Positions 50,017 through 58,136 of a DNA stretch of 64,000 nucleotides are shown here, in pieces. Numbering within the stretch: position 1 is the stretch's first letter; every line of letters starts with the position of its first letter. The stretch comes from Akkermansia sp. (GTDB taxonomy: Bacteria; Verrucomicrobiota; Verrucomicrobiia; Verrucomicrobiales; Akkermansiaceae): contig JAFYUT010000001.1 of the NCBI GenBank assembly GCA_017549485.1, forward strand, positions 23,715-87,714. Direction: 5' to 3'. The translations under genes and the position numbers were made by a program. The notes below the pieces were generated by a model. The model searched no databases. It was not told the DNA's origin and saw only the letters and a list, made by a program, of their open reading frames with translations.

Positions 50017-50772
50017 ATGATTCGGAACCTACTGTTCAGTATCCCCATTCTTGCTTCTGCTCTCTACGCAGACTCTGCCCCCTCAGTCAAGATATCACCA
50101 CAAAGTATTGAGTGCCATTATCTGGCAGAGCCTACAGCTAACAACCAAAATCCCGTACGCTGCACAGTCCGCTTACATGCCACTCCCTCTAAGGGCGCCA
50201 CGTTATGGACACAATCTGACTCTCCTATGCCCGATTTGGAAGCAACTGACGGAGCGGGCAACAAAATGATAGGGAAATTCCGTGATTGGGAGCTCTGTTT
50301 TGATGCCAAAGATGCACACTGTCATATTTTAGTATATGACTTCACGTGCTTGCCCTCAGGAGATGCACTCAATTTTGACACAACGCTTGAAATCCCCGTA
50401 ACACCGGGTATCCAAAGGCACGAAGCTCCCACTTTCAGTACATCTCAGAAAACGCAATGCTCTATTGCCGGCCACCAGGTAGAAATTGAACCGTTGGAGC
50501 GCTCATCAGCAGCACCGGATGAACTCGTTTTGCGTATCAACTACACAGATGCCTCAAAAGTTTCTCAAATCATCATTTGCGATGACGAGGGCTATCACCT
50601 CAAAAGCACTCTCATTGATGCCGATATCAATGAGGAAACCGGAAAAACCTCTGCAGTATATGTGCAAAAATATTCCAAAAAAGAAGGAAAAATCGCACTG
50701 CGCACCTATCAAACACGCATTAATGTTAAATCAACTGTTAAATTCAATGCCGTTATAGGCAGAAATAAATAA
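50017..50772 (+). CDS. Secreted protein, paralogous pair member 2
   Basis: 251 residues with a signal peptide (LLFSIPILASALYADSA). Beta-rich mature region with segments parallel to those of the 49220 protein: SVKISPQSIECHYL, LHATPSKGATLWTQSD, TTLEIPVTPGIQRHE, VLRINYTDASKVSQIII. The similarity is weak but collinear, so the two probably arose by duplication. Starts 5 nt after its partner. Function unknown. Confidence 0.72.
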   Translation: MIRNLLFSIPILASALYADSAPSVKISPQSIECHYLAEPTANNQNPVRCTVRLHATPSKGATLWTQSDSPMPDLEATDGAGNKMIGKFRDWELCFDAKDAHCHILVYDFTCLPSGDALNFDTTLEIPVTPGIQRHEAPTFSTSQKTQCSIAGHQVEIEPLERSSAAPDELVLRINYTDASKVSQIIICDDEGYHLKSTLIDADINEETGKTSAVYVQKYSKKEGKIALRTYQTRINVKSTVKFNAVIGRNK

Positions 50773-50798
50773 TCTCTACTCATTTTGTCGGATTTATC

Positions 50799-50826
50799 TT
50801 GACAAAATTACCGAAACAGCTAGACT
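50799..50826 (+). promoter_or_regulatory. Promoter of the CysJ-like reductase gene
   Basis: TTGACA, 16 nt, TAGACT; the leader is about 29 nt with no clear Shine-Dalgarno sequence. Confidence 0.65.
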
Positions 50827-50861
50827 CTTAACCAGCAGAAATATTTACAAAACACAACATT

Positions 50862-51989
50862 ATGGAACCGTACAGCATGAAAAATCCGTATCCTGCCACC
50901 GTACAGGATGTTCGCCCCGTAACCAAGCCCGGTAGCGCTAAAGAAACCATCCACATTGACTACAACCTCGGAGATTCCGGTCTTACCTATGTAACGGGTG
51001 ATGCCCTCGGTGTATTCCCCTGCAATGACCCTGCCCTTGTGGATAGCCTCATTGCAGCTCTCGGTCTGTGTGCAGACGAGTCGGTTCCCATGCCGGATGG
51101 CAGCTCAGCTCCTCTGCGTGAGGCTCTCATCAATGCCTACGATATCACCTCCCTCAAGAAAGGCAACCTTACCAAGTGGAACGCCGTTGCAAACAGTGAA
51201 AAACTTACCGCCATTCTGGCAGATAAAGACGCCCTTAAAGACTACTGCTGGGGCCGTGACCTGCTGGATGTTGCACAAGATACCGACACTGCGGCCAAGT
51301 TTGAAAACGGTACAGCGTTTGTTTCCATCCTCGGCAAGCTTACCCCTCGTCTGTATTCCATTGCCAGCAGCCCCGATGCCGTTCCGGGGCAAGTTTCACT
51401 CTGTGTAGGAGCCGTTCGTTACACGGCTCAAGAGCGTCAACGCGGTGGTGTATGCTCTACCTACATGGCAGACCGCCTCAAGGCCGGCGATAAAGTTAAG
51501 GTTTTCGTCCACAGCAACAAGAATTTCCGTCTGCCAGAGGATGGCAACACCCCCATTATCATGGTGGGCCCCGGCACGGGAATTGCCCCGTTCCGCGCGT
51601 TCTGGCAACAGCGTGTGGCAGATAATGCACCCGGTGCCAACTGGCTCTTCTTCGGAAACCCCTACAAAGCTACCGACGGTTGCTATGAAGATGAAATTGC
51701 ACCGCTTGTAGAAAGCGGTAAGCTTCGTCTTTCCGTTGCTTGGAGCCGTGATCAGGCTCACAAAATTTATGTCCAAAATCTCATGGAAGAAGCCGGTGCC
51801 GAAATCTGGCAGTGGCTCGAGAATGGCGCTGCTGTCTATATGTGCGGTGATGCCAACCGCATGGCCAAAGATGTAGAAAAGGCCCTGCTCTCCATCATAG
51901 CCACCCACGGCAACCGCTCAGAGGAAGAAGCTGCTGAATACCTCAAGGAGATGAAAGCCGCTAAGCGTTACCAAAAGGACGTTTATTGA
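50862..51989 (+). CDS. CysJ-like FAD/NADPH reductase lacking the flavodoxin domain
   Basis: 375 residues. It matches the C-terminal FNR-like half of sulfite reductase flavoprotein CysJ. An FAD-binding-1 connecting domain is followed by RLYSIASSP (FAD site, near 163), GGVCSTYMAD (FAD pyrophosphate), GPGTGIAPFRAFW (NADPH) and VYMCGDANRMAKDVEKAL. The C-terminus ends in the aromatic KDVY typical of the stacking residue. The N-terminal FMN/flavodoxin domain of CysJ (~200 residues) is missing and the start lies after a good promoter, so it is not a truncation. Single-domain versions occur with sulfite reductase subunits in some bacteria. No CysI/CysH is nearby; electron partner unknown. Confidence 0.88.
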   Translation: MEPYSMKNPYPATVQDVRPVTKPGSAKETIHIDYNLGDSGLTYVTGDALGVFPCNDPALVDSLIAALGLCADESVPMPDGSSAPLREALINAYDITSLKKGNLTKWNAVANSEKLTAILADKDALKDYCWGRDLLDVAQDTDTAAKFENGTAFVSILGKLTPRLYSIASSPDAVPGQVSLCVGAVRYTAQERQRGGVCSTYMADRLKAGDKVKVFVHSNKNFRLPEDGNTPIIMVGPGTGIAPFRAFWQQRVADNAPGANWLFFGNPYKATDGCYEDEIAPLVESGKLRLSVAWSRDQAHKIYVQNLMEEAGAEIWQWLENGAAVYMCGDANRMAKDVEKALLSIIATHGNRSEEEAAEYLKEMKAAKRYQKDVY

Positions 51990-52013
51990 TATATCTGACT
52001 TCATGTCTTTTTC

Positions 52014-52045
52014 AAGCCCTCTGCTGTTACAGCGGAGGGCTTTTA
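52014..52045 (+). terminator. Terminator after the CysJ-like gene
   Basis: Stem 52014-52024 with 52032-52042 (one wobble) followed by tttattat. Confidence 0.85.
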
Positions 52046-52071
52046 TTATAAACGTCTATCCTGCACAAATT

Positions 52072-52103
52072 AAGCGGCCTCGGGATTACTCCCGAGACCG
52101 CTT
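52072..52103. terminator. Hairpin after ahpC
   Basis: A 14-bp stem with one mismatch (52072-52085 with 52090-52103). On the minus strand it lies after the ahpC stop but has only a weak T-run, so the terminator call is tentative. Confidence 0.6.
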
Positions 52104-52151
52104 TCTCCTCTAGTCTTATGAACGATTTTCGTGCAATATCACCGGTTGGTC

Positions 52152-52736
52152 TTACTCAGAAAGGTAAGCAGCCACGCCTTCGTGAGATGCCGTCATAGCC
52201 TTATCACCTTTCTGCCAACCGAGGGGACATACCTCGCCGTGCTCTTCAAAGTGCTGCAAGGCATCTACAATGCGAATGGCCTCATCAATGCTGCGGCCCA
52301 GCGGCATATCATTTACCAAGCTGTGGCGTACAACACCGTCTTTGTCGATGAGGAAAAGACCACGGTAGGCTACTTTGTCACCCTCCTCTGCCAGCACATC
52401 ATAGGCTGCGGCAATTTCCTTATTAATATCTGCAACCAACGGATAAGTCACGCCTTGGATACCGCCTTGATTGCGAGGGGTATTGGTCCAAGCCCAGTGG
52501 CAGAACTCACTGTCTGTGGAGCAGCCAACTACGGCCGTATTGCGCTTCTCAAACTCAGGCAGAGCATTCTGGAAACCAATGAGCTCCGTGGGACATACAA
52601 AGGTAAAGTCCTTCGGGTAGAAGAACAGTACCACGTACTTACTGCCCTTGTATTGCTCAAGGCTGAAGTTGCTCTCAATGATGCCATTTACCACAGCGTT
52701 TGCTGTGAACTCCGGTGCTTTCTTTCCTACTAACAT
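52152..52736 (-). CDS. ahpC: Alkyl hydroperoxide reductase / typical 2-Cys peroxiredoxin
   Basis: 194 residues from ATG 52736 (MLVGKKAPEF); the frame opens further upstream but homology begins here. Reduces peroxides in the cytoplasm. Peroxidatic Cys48 in FYPKDFTFVCPTEL and resolving Cys in GEVCPLGW near residue 168 mark a typical 2-Cys enzyme. AhpF is not in the window. Upstream lie a promoter with a leader of about 63 nt and a cluster of TTAGAA/TTCTAA half-sites that may bind a PerR-type regulator. Confidence 0.95.
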   Translation of the reverse strand: MLVGKKAPEFTANAVVNGIIESNFSLEQYKGSKYVVLFFYPKDFTFVCPTELIGFQNALPEFEKRNTAVVGCSTDSEFCHWAWTNTPRNQGGIQGVTYPLVADINKEIAAAYDVLAEEGDKVAYRGLFLIDKDGVVRHSLVNDMPLGRSIDEAIRIVDALQHFEEHGEVCPLGWQKGDKAMTASHEGVAAYLSE

Positions 52737-52805
52737 AATGGTGTGTTGTTTTGTTTGTGTTGATTTTTCGGTTGCTGAGGTGGTGTGCCTCGCTTTGTTG
52801 CGCAA

Positions 52806-52834
52806 AAATTACCACTTTTTCTGTAGGAATGCAA
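52806..52834 (-). promoter_or_regulatory. Candidate ahpC promoter
   Basis: TTGCAT, 17 nt, TAATTT on the minus strand. The TTAGAA-TAT-TTCTAA palindrome (52843-52857) lies just upstream of the -35. Confidence 0.5.
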
Positions 52835-52842
52835 GACTTTTC

Positions 52843-52857
52843 TTAGAATATTTCTAA
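52843..52857. promoter_or_regulatory. PerR-box-like palindrome upstream of ahpC
   Basis: TTAGAA-TAT-TTCTAA is a 6-3-6 inverted repeat. It matches the 15-bp PerR box pattern TTATAATNATTATAA at 11 of 14 fixed positions. Confidence 0.5.
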
Positions 52858-52870
52858 AAAAGTTTGTTTT

Positions 52871-52898
52871 TTCTAAAGTAAACGGAAATAGTTTAGAA
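52871..52898. promoter_or_regulatory. Second TTCTAAA/TTTAGAA inverted repeat between ahpC and aroB
   Basis: TTCTAAA (52871-52877) and TTTAGAA (52892-52898) form 7-bp arms around a 14-nt spacer. They use the same half-site as the 52843 palindrome, in the opposite order. Confidence 0.4.
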
Positions 52899-52938
52899 AA
52901 AATAGTGAAGAATGAGCGATTTACGACACAATAAAGCC

Positions 52939-52966
52939 TTGCGAACAATAAAAAGGGACATATAAT
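52939..52966 (+). promoter_or_regulatory. aroB promoter, start-proximal
   Basis: TTGCGA, 16 nt, perfect TATAAT; only 6 nt to the ATG at 52973, so the mRNA should be leaderless. Confidence 0.72.
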
Positions 52967-52972
52967 AGAGAC

Positions 52973-54085
52973 ATGGCAACGGTGAATGTAGCACTTGGGG
53001 AGCGGTCTTATCAGGTACACGTAGAAAACGGTGCGCTTGATAGGGTGGGGTATTTTGCCGAGCGCAACAGAATAAGTGGAAAAGCCGCTATTATTACCGA
53101 TAGCAACGTATGCCCCCTATACGCTGAACGTTTGATACAAAGCTTGCAAGATGCAGAATACGAATACAGTCTGCATGTATTCGACGCTGGGGAACAAAGC
53201 AAAAATCTGCATACAGTAGAAGAATTAGTGAATGAAATGGTTGCAGCCGGGCATGATCGCAGCAGCTTCGTTGTGGCGCTCGGCGGTGGCGTGGTAGGCG
53301 ATATGGCGGGCTTTATTGCCTCCATATACTACCGCGGCATACCGTTCATACAAGTTCCTACTTCCGTAATGGCTCAAGTAGATAGCTCTGTAGGAGGCAA
53401 AACAGCGGTTGACATAGCCGCCGGTAAAAACCTGATAGGCGCATTTCATCAACCCAAGCTCGTAGTTGCGGATCCCACTACATTACTCACATTATCCCCG
53501 AGAGTCATGCGAGAAGGCATGGCAGAAATGGTTAAACACGCAGCCATCAGTAAACCTAAAATGCTGCAAACGCTCCAGCGCTTGGCCGATGAGATTGATT
53601 TAGGATTCTCTCTGACAACCATTGACCATTTACCTGAATTGATAACCGAAAACATTGAGATTAAAGCGCGAATTGTTGAGACTGATGAAAAAGAGACCCA
53701 AGGAGTACGCGCATTTCTGAACTTCGGGCACACATTAGGACACGGCATAGAAGCAAGTGTTCCATACGGAGAGCTCCTGCACGGAGAGGTTGTAAGCCTC
53801 GGAATTCGCGCTGCTCTCTATCTTTCCACTATTCACGGCGGTATTACTGAAAAAGAAAGCAATGAGATTTTGCGCACATTAAAAGCCTTAGAATTGCCTA
53901 TTGAATTGCCCGCCCACATAAATATAGAGACAGCTTTGGCAAAAACGGCTACCGACAAAAAATTCAGCTCCGGCAGCATACGTTTTGTACTGCTCAACGG
54001 CTTAGGCAGCCCTGAGCTGAGCACGCAAGTGACGGCACAAGACTTAAAAAATGCCCTCATTCACCTCACCACCCCCTTAAACTGA
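52973..54085 (+). CDS. aroB: 3-Dehydroquinate synthase
   Basis: 370 residues. Second step of the shikimate pathway, converting DAHP to 3-dehydroquinate with NAD and a divalent metal. Signature: VALGGGVVGDMAGFIAS, FIQVPTSVMAQVDSSVGGKTAVD, NLIGAFHQPKLVVAD and NFGHTLGHGIEA (metal-binding His). Full length. First gene, from a leaderless-type promoter, of a run that includes the two M29 aminopeptidases. Confidence 0.97.
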   Translation: MATVNVALGERSYQVHVENGALDRVGYFAERNRISGKAAIITDSNVCPLYAERLIQSLQDAEYEYSLHVFDAGEQSKNLHTVEELVNEMVAAGHDRSSFVVALGGGVVGDMAGFIASIYYRGIPFIQVPTSVMAQVDSSVGGKTAVDIAAGKNLIGAFHQPKLVVADPTTLLTLSPRVMREGMAEMVKHAAISKPKMLQTLQRLADEIDLGFSLTTIDHLPELITENIEIKARIVETDEKETQGVRAFLNFGHTLGHGIEASVPYGELLHGEVVSLGIRAALYLSTIHGGITEKESNEILRTLKALELPIELPAHINIETALAKTATDKKFSSGSIRFVLLNGLGSPELSTQVTAQDLKNALIHLTTPLN

Positions 54086-54108
54086 ATCATCAAAACACCT
54101 GACCATAT

Positions 54109-55218
54109 ATGACAGACCCGAGAACAACACAATTGGCAGAGGCGCTGGTTCGCCATTCCTGCAAACTGCTAACCGGCGAACACATCCTGATAGATCTTTA
54201 TGATGCACCCGAAGAAGTGGGTATAGAACTTATCCGTGCTGTACGAGCAGCCGGGGCCATTCCTCATATTCGTGAGCATAATAGCCGAATCGTACGCGAA
54301 ATGCTTGCCGACGCTACCGACGCGCAGTACGAATCTATCGCAGCTCTTGAACTGGCAGAAATGCAGGCCATGGACGCTTATATTGCCATTCGCGGCAGCC
54401 GCAACACATTTGAAAACTCCGGCATCAACCCGGAAAATATGAAACTGGCCATGAAACACATGCGCCCGGTTCACAATCAGCGTGTATGCAAAACAAAGTG
54501 GTGCGTATTGCGTTGGCCCACTCCCTCTATGGCACAAGGCGCCGGCATGAGCACGGAGAGCTTTGAAGACTTCTACTTCCGTTGTTGTTTGGCAGACTAT
54601 GATGCGCTTCGCAAAGCCATGGACAAGCTTGCCGAGCGCATGATGAAGACCGACAAGGTACATATTATCGGCCCCGGCACGAACCTTACGTTCAGCATCA
54701 AGGGTATGCCTGCCATCCCCTGCTCCGGCGAAATGAATATCCCCGATGGAGAGGTATTCACCGCACCTATCATTGATAGTGTCAACGGCACCATTCTCTA
54801 CACCGCACCTACGGTATATCAAGGCATACCGTTTGATGGCATCCGCCTCACCTTTGAGAACGGCAAGATTGTAGAGGCCCACTGCAATGGCAAAGATGCA
54901 GAGCTTAACAAGATTCTCGATTCCGATGCCGGAGCCCGATTCATCGGCGAGTTTGCCTTGGGTGTCAACCCGTACATTCTCAAGCCCATGTACGACATCC
55001 TCTTCGACGAAAAGATTGCAGGGTCATTCCACTTCACACCGGGCCAAGCATACGAGAATTGCGACAACACCAACCGCTCTCAAGTACACTGGGATATGGT
55101 GTGCATACAACGAGCAGAATACGGCGGTGGCGAAATCTGGTTCGATGACGAGCTTATTCGTAAAGATGGTATCTTTACTGACCCCGAACTCTCCATTCTT
55201 AATCCTGCCACCGAGTAA
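54109..55218 (+). CDS. M29-family aminopeptidase, copy 1
   Basis: 369 residues, thermophilic (M29) metallo-aminopeptidase fold. Candidate metal ligands lie in [28 protein letters not shown] and [11 protein letters not shown], and the C-terminal [16 protein letters not shown] is family-typical. Cytoplasmic, no signal peptide. Follows aroB by 23 nt and precedes a close paralogue by 5 nt. Proteins of the family remove N-terminal residues; physiological substrates are unknown. Confidence 0.92.
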   Translation: MTDPRTTQLAEALVRHSCKLLTGEHILIDLYDAPEEVGIELIRAVRAAGAIPHIREHNSRIVREMLADATDAQYESIAALELAEMQAMDAYIAIRGSRNTFENSGINPENMKLAMKHMRPVHNQRVCKTKWCVLRWPTPSMAQGAGMSTESFEDFYFRCCLADYDALRKAMDKLAERMMKTDKVHIIGPGTNLTFSIKGMPAIPCSGEMNIPDGEVFTAPIIDSVNGTILYTAPTVYQGIPFDGIRLTFENGKIVEAHCNGKDAELNKILDSDAGARFIGEFALGVNPYILKPMYDILFDEKIAGSFHFTPGQAYENCDNTNRSQVHWDMVCIQRAEYGGGEIWFDDELIRKDGIFTDPELSILNPATE

Positions 55219-55223
55219 TTACC

Positions 55224-56333
55224 ATGAAAGACCCTCGTTACCAGAAACTGGCGCATCAAGTAGTCAACTATGCCGTGCGCGTGCAACCGGGAGAACATGT
55301 TAACCTGCGCATGCAGGATATTCCGGATGCCATGGTTATTGAACTTATTCGTGCCGTGCGCGAAGCCGGCGGATACCCCCACTTGGATTTGTCACATGCC
55401 ATGCTCACAAAAGAACTCCAAATGGGTGCTACTGATGAGCAGTTTGAGCTTGATGGAGCCTACCGTCTGAAACGGGCAGAAGACATGCAGGTTCATATAT
55501 GCTTCTACGCAGATTATAACAGCTTTGAGTCTTCGGATGTGCCTGCCGAAAAGATGGGCATGATCAGCAAGTATTTCAAACCTGCAAGTGATGTTATTTG
55601 CAATAAACGCAAATGGACTATCCTTGCATGGCCTACTCCGTCCATGGCTCAAGCGGCGGGCATGAATACCGAAGAGTTTGAAGATTTCTACTTCCGTTGC
55701 TGTTTAGCAGATTATGCTAAATTAAAGGAAGGCATGCTCAAACTCAAGGCCATGATGGAATCTACCGACAAAGTGCGCATTATTGGCCCGGGAACAGATT
55801 TAACATTCAGTATCAAAGGCATACCGGCCATTGTTTGTGCCGGTGACTGCAATATCCCTGATGGCGAAGTCTATACTGCCCCTGTTAAAGACAGCATCAA
55901 CGGCACGCTCTCCTATAATGCGCCCACCATTTACCATGGCGTACCTTTCGACGGCGTGAAGTTCCGTTTTGAAAATGGCAAAATCGTAGAGGCCCAGTGC
56001 AACGGCAACAACGATGCGCTTAACAAGATTCTTGATACCGATGAGGGAGCTCGTTTTATCGGAGAATTCGCAATCGGTGTTAACCCGTATGTATTGAATC
56101 CCATGCGGGATATTCTCTTTGATGAGAAAATCGCCGGTTCTTTCCACATGACTCCCGGTCAATGTTACGAAGAAGCCCCCAACGGCAACAGCTCATCCGT
56201 GCACTGGGATTTGGTTTGCATTCAGCGCGCCGAATACGGTGGTGGTGAAATCTGGTTCGATGATAAATTAATCCGCAAGGATGGTATCTTCACCGACCCC
56301 GAGCTCGCCATGCTCAACCCCGTATATAACTGA
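55224..56333 (+). CDS. M29-family aminopeptidase, copy 2
   Basis: 369 residues, the same length as copy 1 and aligning with it along the whole chain ([29 protein letters not shown] in both). Candidate ligand segments [28 protein letters not shown] and SSVHWDLVCIQ are intact, so both copies look active. The copies differ most in the N-terminal 100 residues, which might give different specificity. Tandem duplication. Confidence 0.92.
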   Translation: MKDPRYQKLAHQVVNYAVRVQPGEHVNLRMQDIPDAMVIELIRAVREAGGYPHLDLSHAMLTKELQMGATDEQFELDGAYRLKRAEDMQVHICFYADYNSFESSDVPAEKMGMISKYFKPASDVICNKRKWTILAWPTPSMAQAAGMNTEEFEDFYFRCCLADYAKLKEGMLKLKAMMESTDKVRIIGPGTDLTFSIKGIPAIVCAGDCNIPDGEVYTAPVKDSINGTLSYNAPTIYHGVPFDGVKFRFENGKIVEAQCNGNNDALNKILDTDEGARFIGEFAIGVNPYVLNPMRDILFDEKIAGSFHMTPGQCYEEAPNGNSSSVHWDLVCIQRAEYGGGEIWFDDKLIRKDGIFTDPELAMLNPVYN

Positions 56334-56342
56334 TACCAATTT

Positions 56343-57212
56343 ATGAAAAAGCCCGCTCTCATAAGCCGAATGGCTCAGCATATCAAACGTAATATGCGCC
56401 GGTACAGCGTAGCAGCGTTGTCTCTTGTGCTTTGCTATTGCACTGCCGTGCATTTCGGCTTATGGGGTGCGAGCAAATTAGAGCGTAATACCTGCTCCAT
56501 TACAGCCAATTCCCTTAATCAAGCCGGGCCACTGAAAATTGCTTTCTTCTCAGACATTCACAACTCGGAAGGTAAATTGATACAAGTTGTTGAACTATTA
56601 AAAGAAGAAAAGCCGGATATCATTTTTTTCGGGGGCGACTTGGTGTACGCAGACGACCGTTTTAAACGAACCAAATGGGCAGTTGATGCGTTTAGGCAAT
56701 TAAATACCATAGCACCCACTTTCGTAATTCTGGGTAACCACGATTACGAAAAGCAAGAACAGGTAGAACGTGTTTATCAGGCAGCCGGTGTCACATTGTT
56801 GCGTAATCAGAGCGTTGATTGGCAAACACCCACCGGCACCATGATACGAATTGTAGGGTTGGGGGATTATAACGAGGGCGATGAAATGCCTGATACTTGC
56901 CTATCCGCAGACTCTACCGAAACGCCGCCGGTTATTCTCTTGGCGCACGACCCCGAATGCCGCTGGAATTTACGAAAATACAAGTGGGATTTGCTTCTTT
57001 CCGGGCATACCCATGGGGGACAACTCGGTATTCCCTTTACCGACAAGTACATCAGTTTCCGCTCTTCCGCCCCGGCCGGACACTATCATTTTGAAAACGG
57101 CAAACAAATTTTTGTAACTCGCGGTACAGGGGCCATCTTAGGCATGCGCTTCTTCTGCCCGCCGGAGGTTAATATCATCAACATCCCCGCAAATAAATCC
57201 GATAAAAAATAA
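56343..57212 (+). CDS. Membrane-anchored metallophosphoesterase (YkuE/LpxG-like)
   Basis: 289 residues. One N-terminal membrane helix (about 20-40, YSVAALSLVLCYCTAVHFGL), then a calcineurin-like domain: KIAFFSDIHNSEGKL, IIFFGGDLVYADDR, VILGNHDYEKQEQVE, LAHDPECRWN and LLSGHTHGGQLGIP, all metal-site motifs present. The group contains YkuE of Bacillus and the LpxG-type UDP-diacylglucosamine hydrolases of Chlamydiae, which are PVC relatives, so a role in lipid A synthesis is possible. That is an inference; general phosphodiesterase is safer. 9 nt after the second aminopeptidase. Confidence 0.87.
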   Translation: MKKPALISRMAQHIKRNMRRYSVAALSLVLCYCTAVHFGLWGASKLERNTCSITANSLNQAGPLKIAFFSDIHNSEGKLIQVVELLKEEKPDIIFFGGDLVYADDRFKRTKWAVDAFRQLNTIAPTFVILGNHDYEKQEQVERVYQAAGVTLLRNQSVDWQTPTGTMIRIVGLGDYNEGDEMPDTCLSADSTETPPVILLAHDPECRWNLRKYKWDLLLSGHTHGGQLGIPFTDKYISFRSSAPAGHYHFENGKQIFVTRGTGAILGMRFFCPPEVNIINIPANKSDKK

Positions 57213-57229
57213 TCTTACTTTTTATCGGA
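57198..57229. terminator. Bidirectional hairpin made of the last codons of two convergent genes
   Basis: Perfect 11-bp inverted repeat (57198-57208 with 57219-57229). Both genes end in Ser-Asp-Lys-Lys-stop and these codons form the two arms. A/T-rich arms allow termination in both directions. Confidence 0.65.
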
Positions 57230-57565
57230 AGCGTCTTGTTTCTTTTCTGTAATAGCCGGGTCCTCGCCCAACTCGGCAATATCTTTTAACAGTTCATTAG
57301 CCCCCCAATACACAAAGAATAACGTAACACCCCAACCGATAAAATTGACAATTTTATTCAGGAATCGTTCTTTGATTATCAGAGATAAAAGAAAGACAAC
57401 ACCTGCAGCTGCTGCAGCTACAACGGCCCATACCAAGGCACCCTTGATATCATGGTCATTGAAAACAAAAGTAACAACAGCAGGAAACGAGGCAAGCATG
57501 GCAATGGCGCCTACACTATCCCACCGGCTGAATGCATTGTGATCTTCTACTTCTTTATCTGCCAT
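57215..57565 (-). CDS. Small membrane protein, three predicted helices
   Basis: 116 residues. Three hydrophobic segments (AIAMLASFPAVVTFVF, LVWAVVAAAAAGVVFLLSLI, IVNFIGWGVTLFFVYWGA) with charged termini; the C-terminus is Glu/Lys-rich (ITEKKQDASDKK). No family recognised. Stop faces the phosphoesterase stop across a shared hairpin. Coding is supported by the clean membrane pattern and frame, but function is unknown. Confidence 0.68.
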   Translation of the reverse strand: MADKEVEDHNAFSRWDSVGAIAMLASFPAVVTFVFNDHDIKGALVWAVVAAAAAGVVFLLSLIIKERFLNKIVNFIGWGVTLFFVYWGANELLKDIAELGEDPAITEKKQDASDKK

Positions 57566-57615
57566 GACGAGTTGATTATATAGGTTACCTCAATTTTTTG
57601 CAACATTAATTCACA

Positions 57616-57656
57616 AAAAAACAGTGCATCTTACGCATCAAGACACACTGTTTTTT
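57616..57656. terminator. Terminator between two minus-strand genes
   Basis: An 11-bp stem (57616-57626 with 57646-57656) with A- and T-runs on its outer sides. On the minus strand it follows the His-rich protein gene. Confidence 0.7.
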
Positions 57657-57678
57657 CTCTCAACTCAAAATGGCTACA

Positions 57679-57975
57679 TTATTTGTGGTGACGATGATGC
57701 TTAGGCTGCTTTTCACCACGGGCGTGCGGACGATGCTTCTTATGATGGTGCTTGTGAGCATGCCTCAGACAATCCCTGCAAGATGGAGGTGGAGGCAAAG
57801 CTTTCTTACAGCGCGGAGGAGGAGCCACGACAACGGGCGGCGGAGGCGATACCGGCATTACCACAACCGGATTCCCAACATTTACAACAACCTCCACACG
57901 AGCTTCGGCTTGTGGAACCATTGACACAGCACTCAAAACAACTGCAATTACTGAACTGAAGACTTTTTTATTCAT
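57679..57975 (-). CDS. Small secreted Pro/His-rich protein
   Basis: 98 residues from ATG 57975 (MNKKVFSSV); the frame opens at a TTG two codons upstream. Signal peptide ending near VPQAEA. A Val/Pro-rich middle (VVVMPVSPPPPVVVAPPP), a Cys pair (SCRDC and RCKK), then a His/Lys-rich tail with about 13 His (HAHKHHHKKHRPHARG, KHHRHHK). The tail suggests metal binding (Ni, Cu or Zn) in the periplasm; this is from composition alone. No family recognised. Confidence 0.68.
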   Translation of the reverse strand: MNKKVFSSVIAVVLSAVSMVPQAEARVEVVVNVGNPVVVMPVSPPPPVVVAPPPRCKKALPPPPSCRDCLRHAHKHHHKKHRPHARGEKQPKHHRHHK

Positions 57976-58098
57976 AATCAAATACCGGGTTTTATACCCT
58001 GCTCATGTGAGTAGACACATAAAAACAGCTTTATGTTCAGAAAAAGTAATATTTTTAGCATTTTATTTAATTATGGCATAGCAGACAGTCTTTGCCAC

Positions 58099-58127
58099 TT
58101 GACGCGAGAGTCCGGCTCTGATAGGAT
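58099..58127 (+). promoter_or_regulatory. Promoter of the SsuABC-type operon, start-proximal
   Basis: TTGACG, 17 nt, TAGGAT; the -10 ends 9 nt before ATG 58137. Confidence 0.65.
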
Positions 58128-58136
58128 ATTGAGAGT

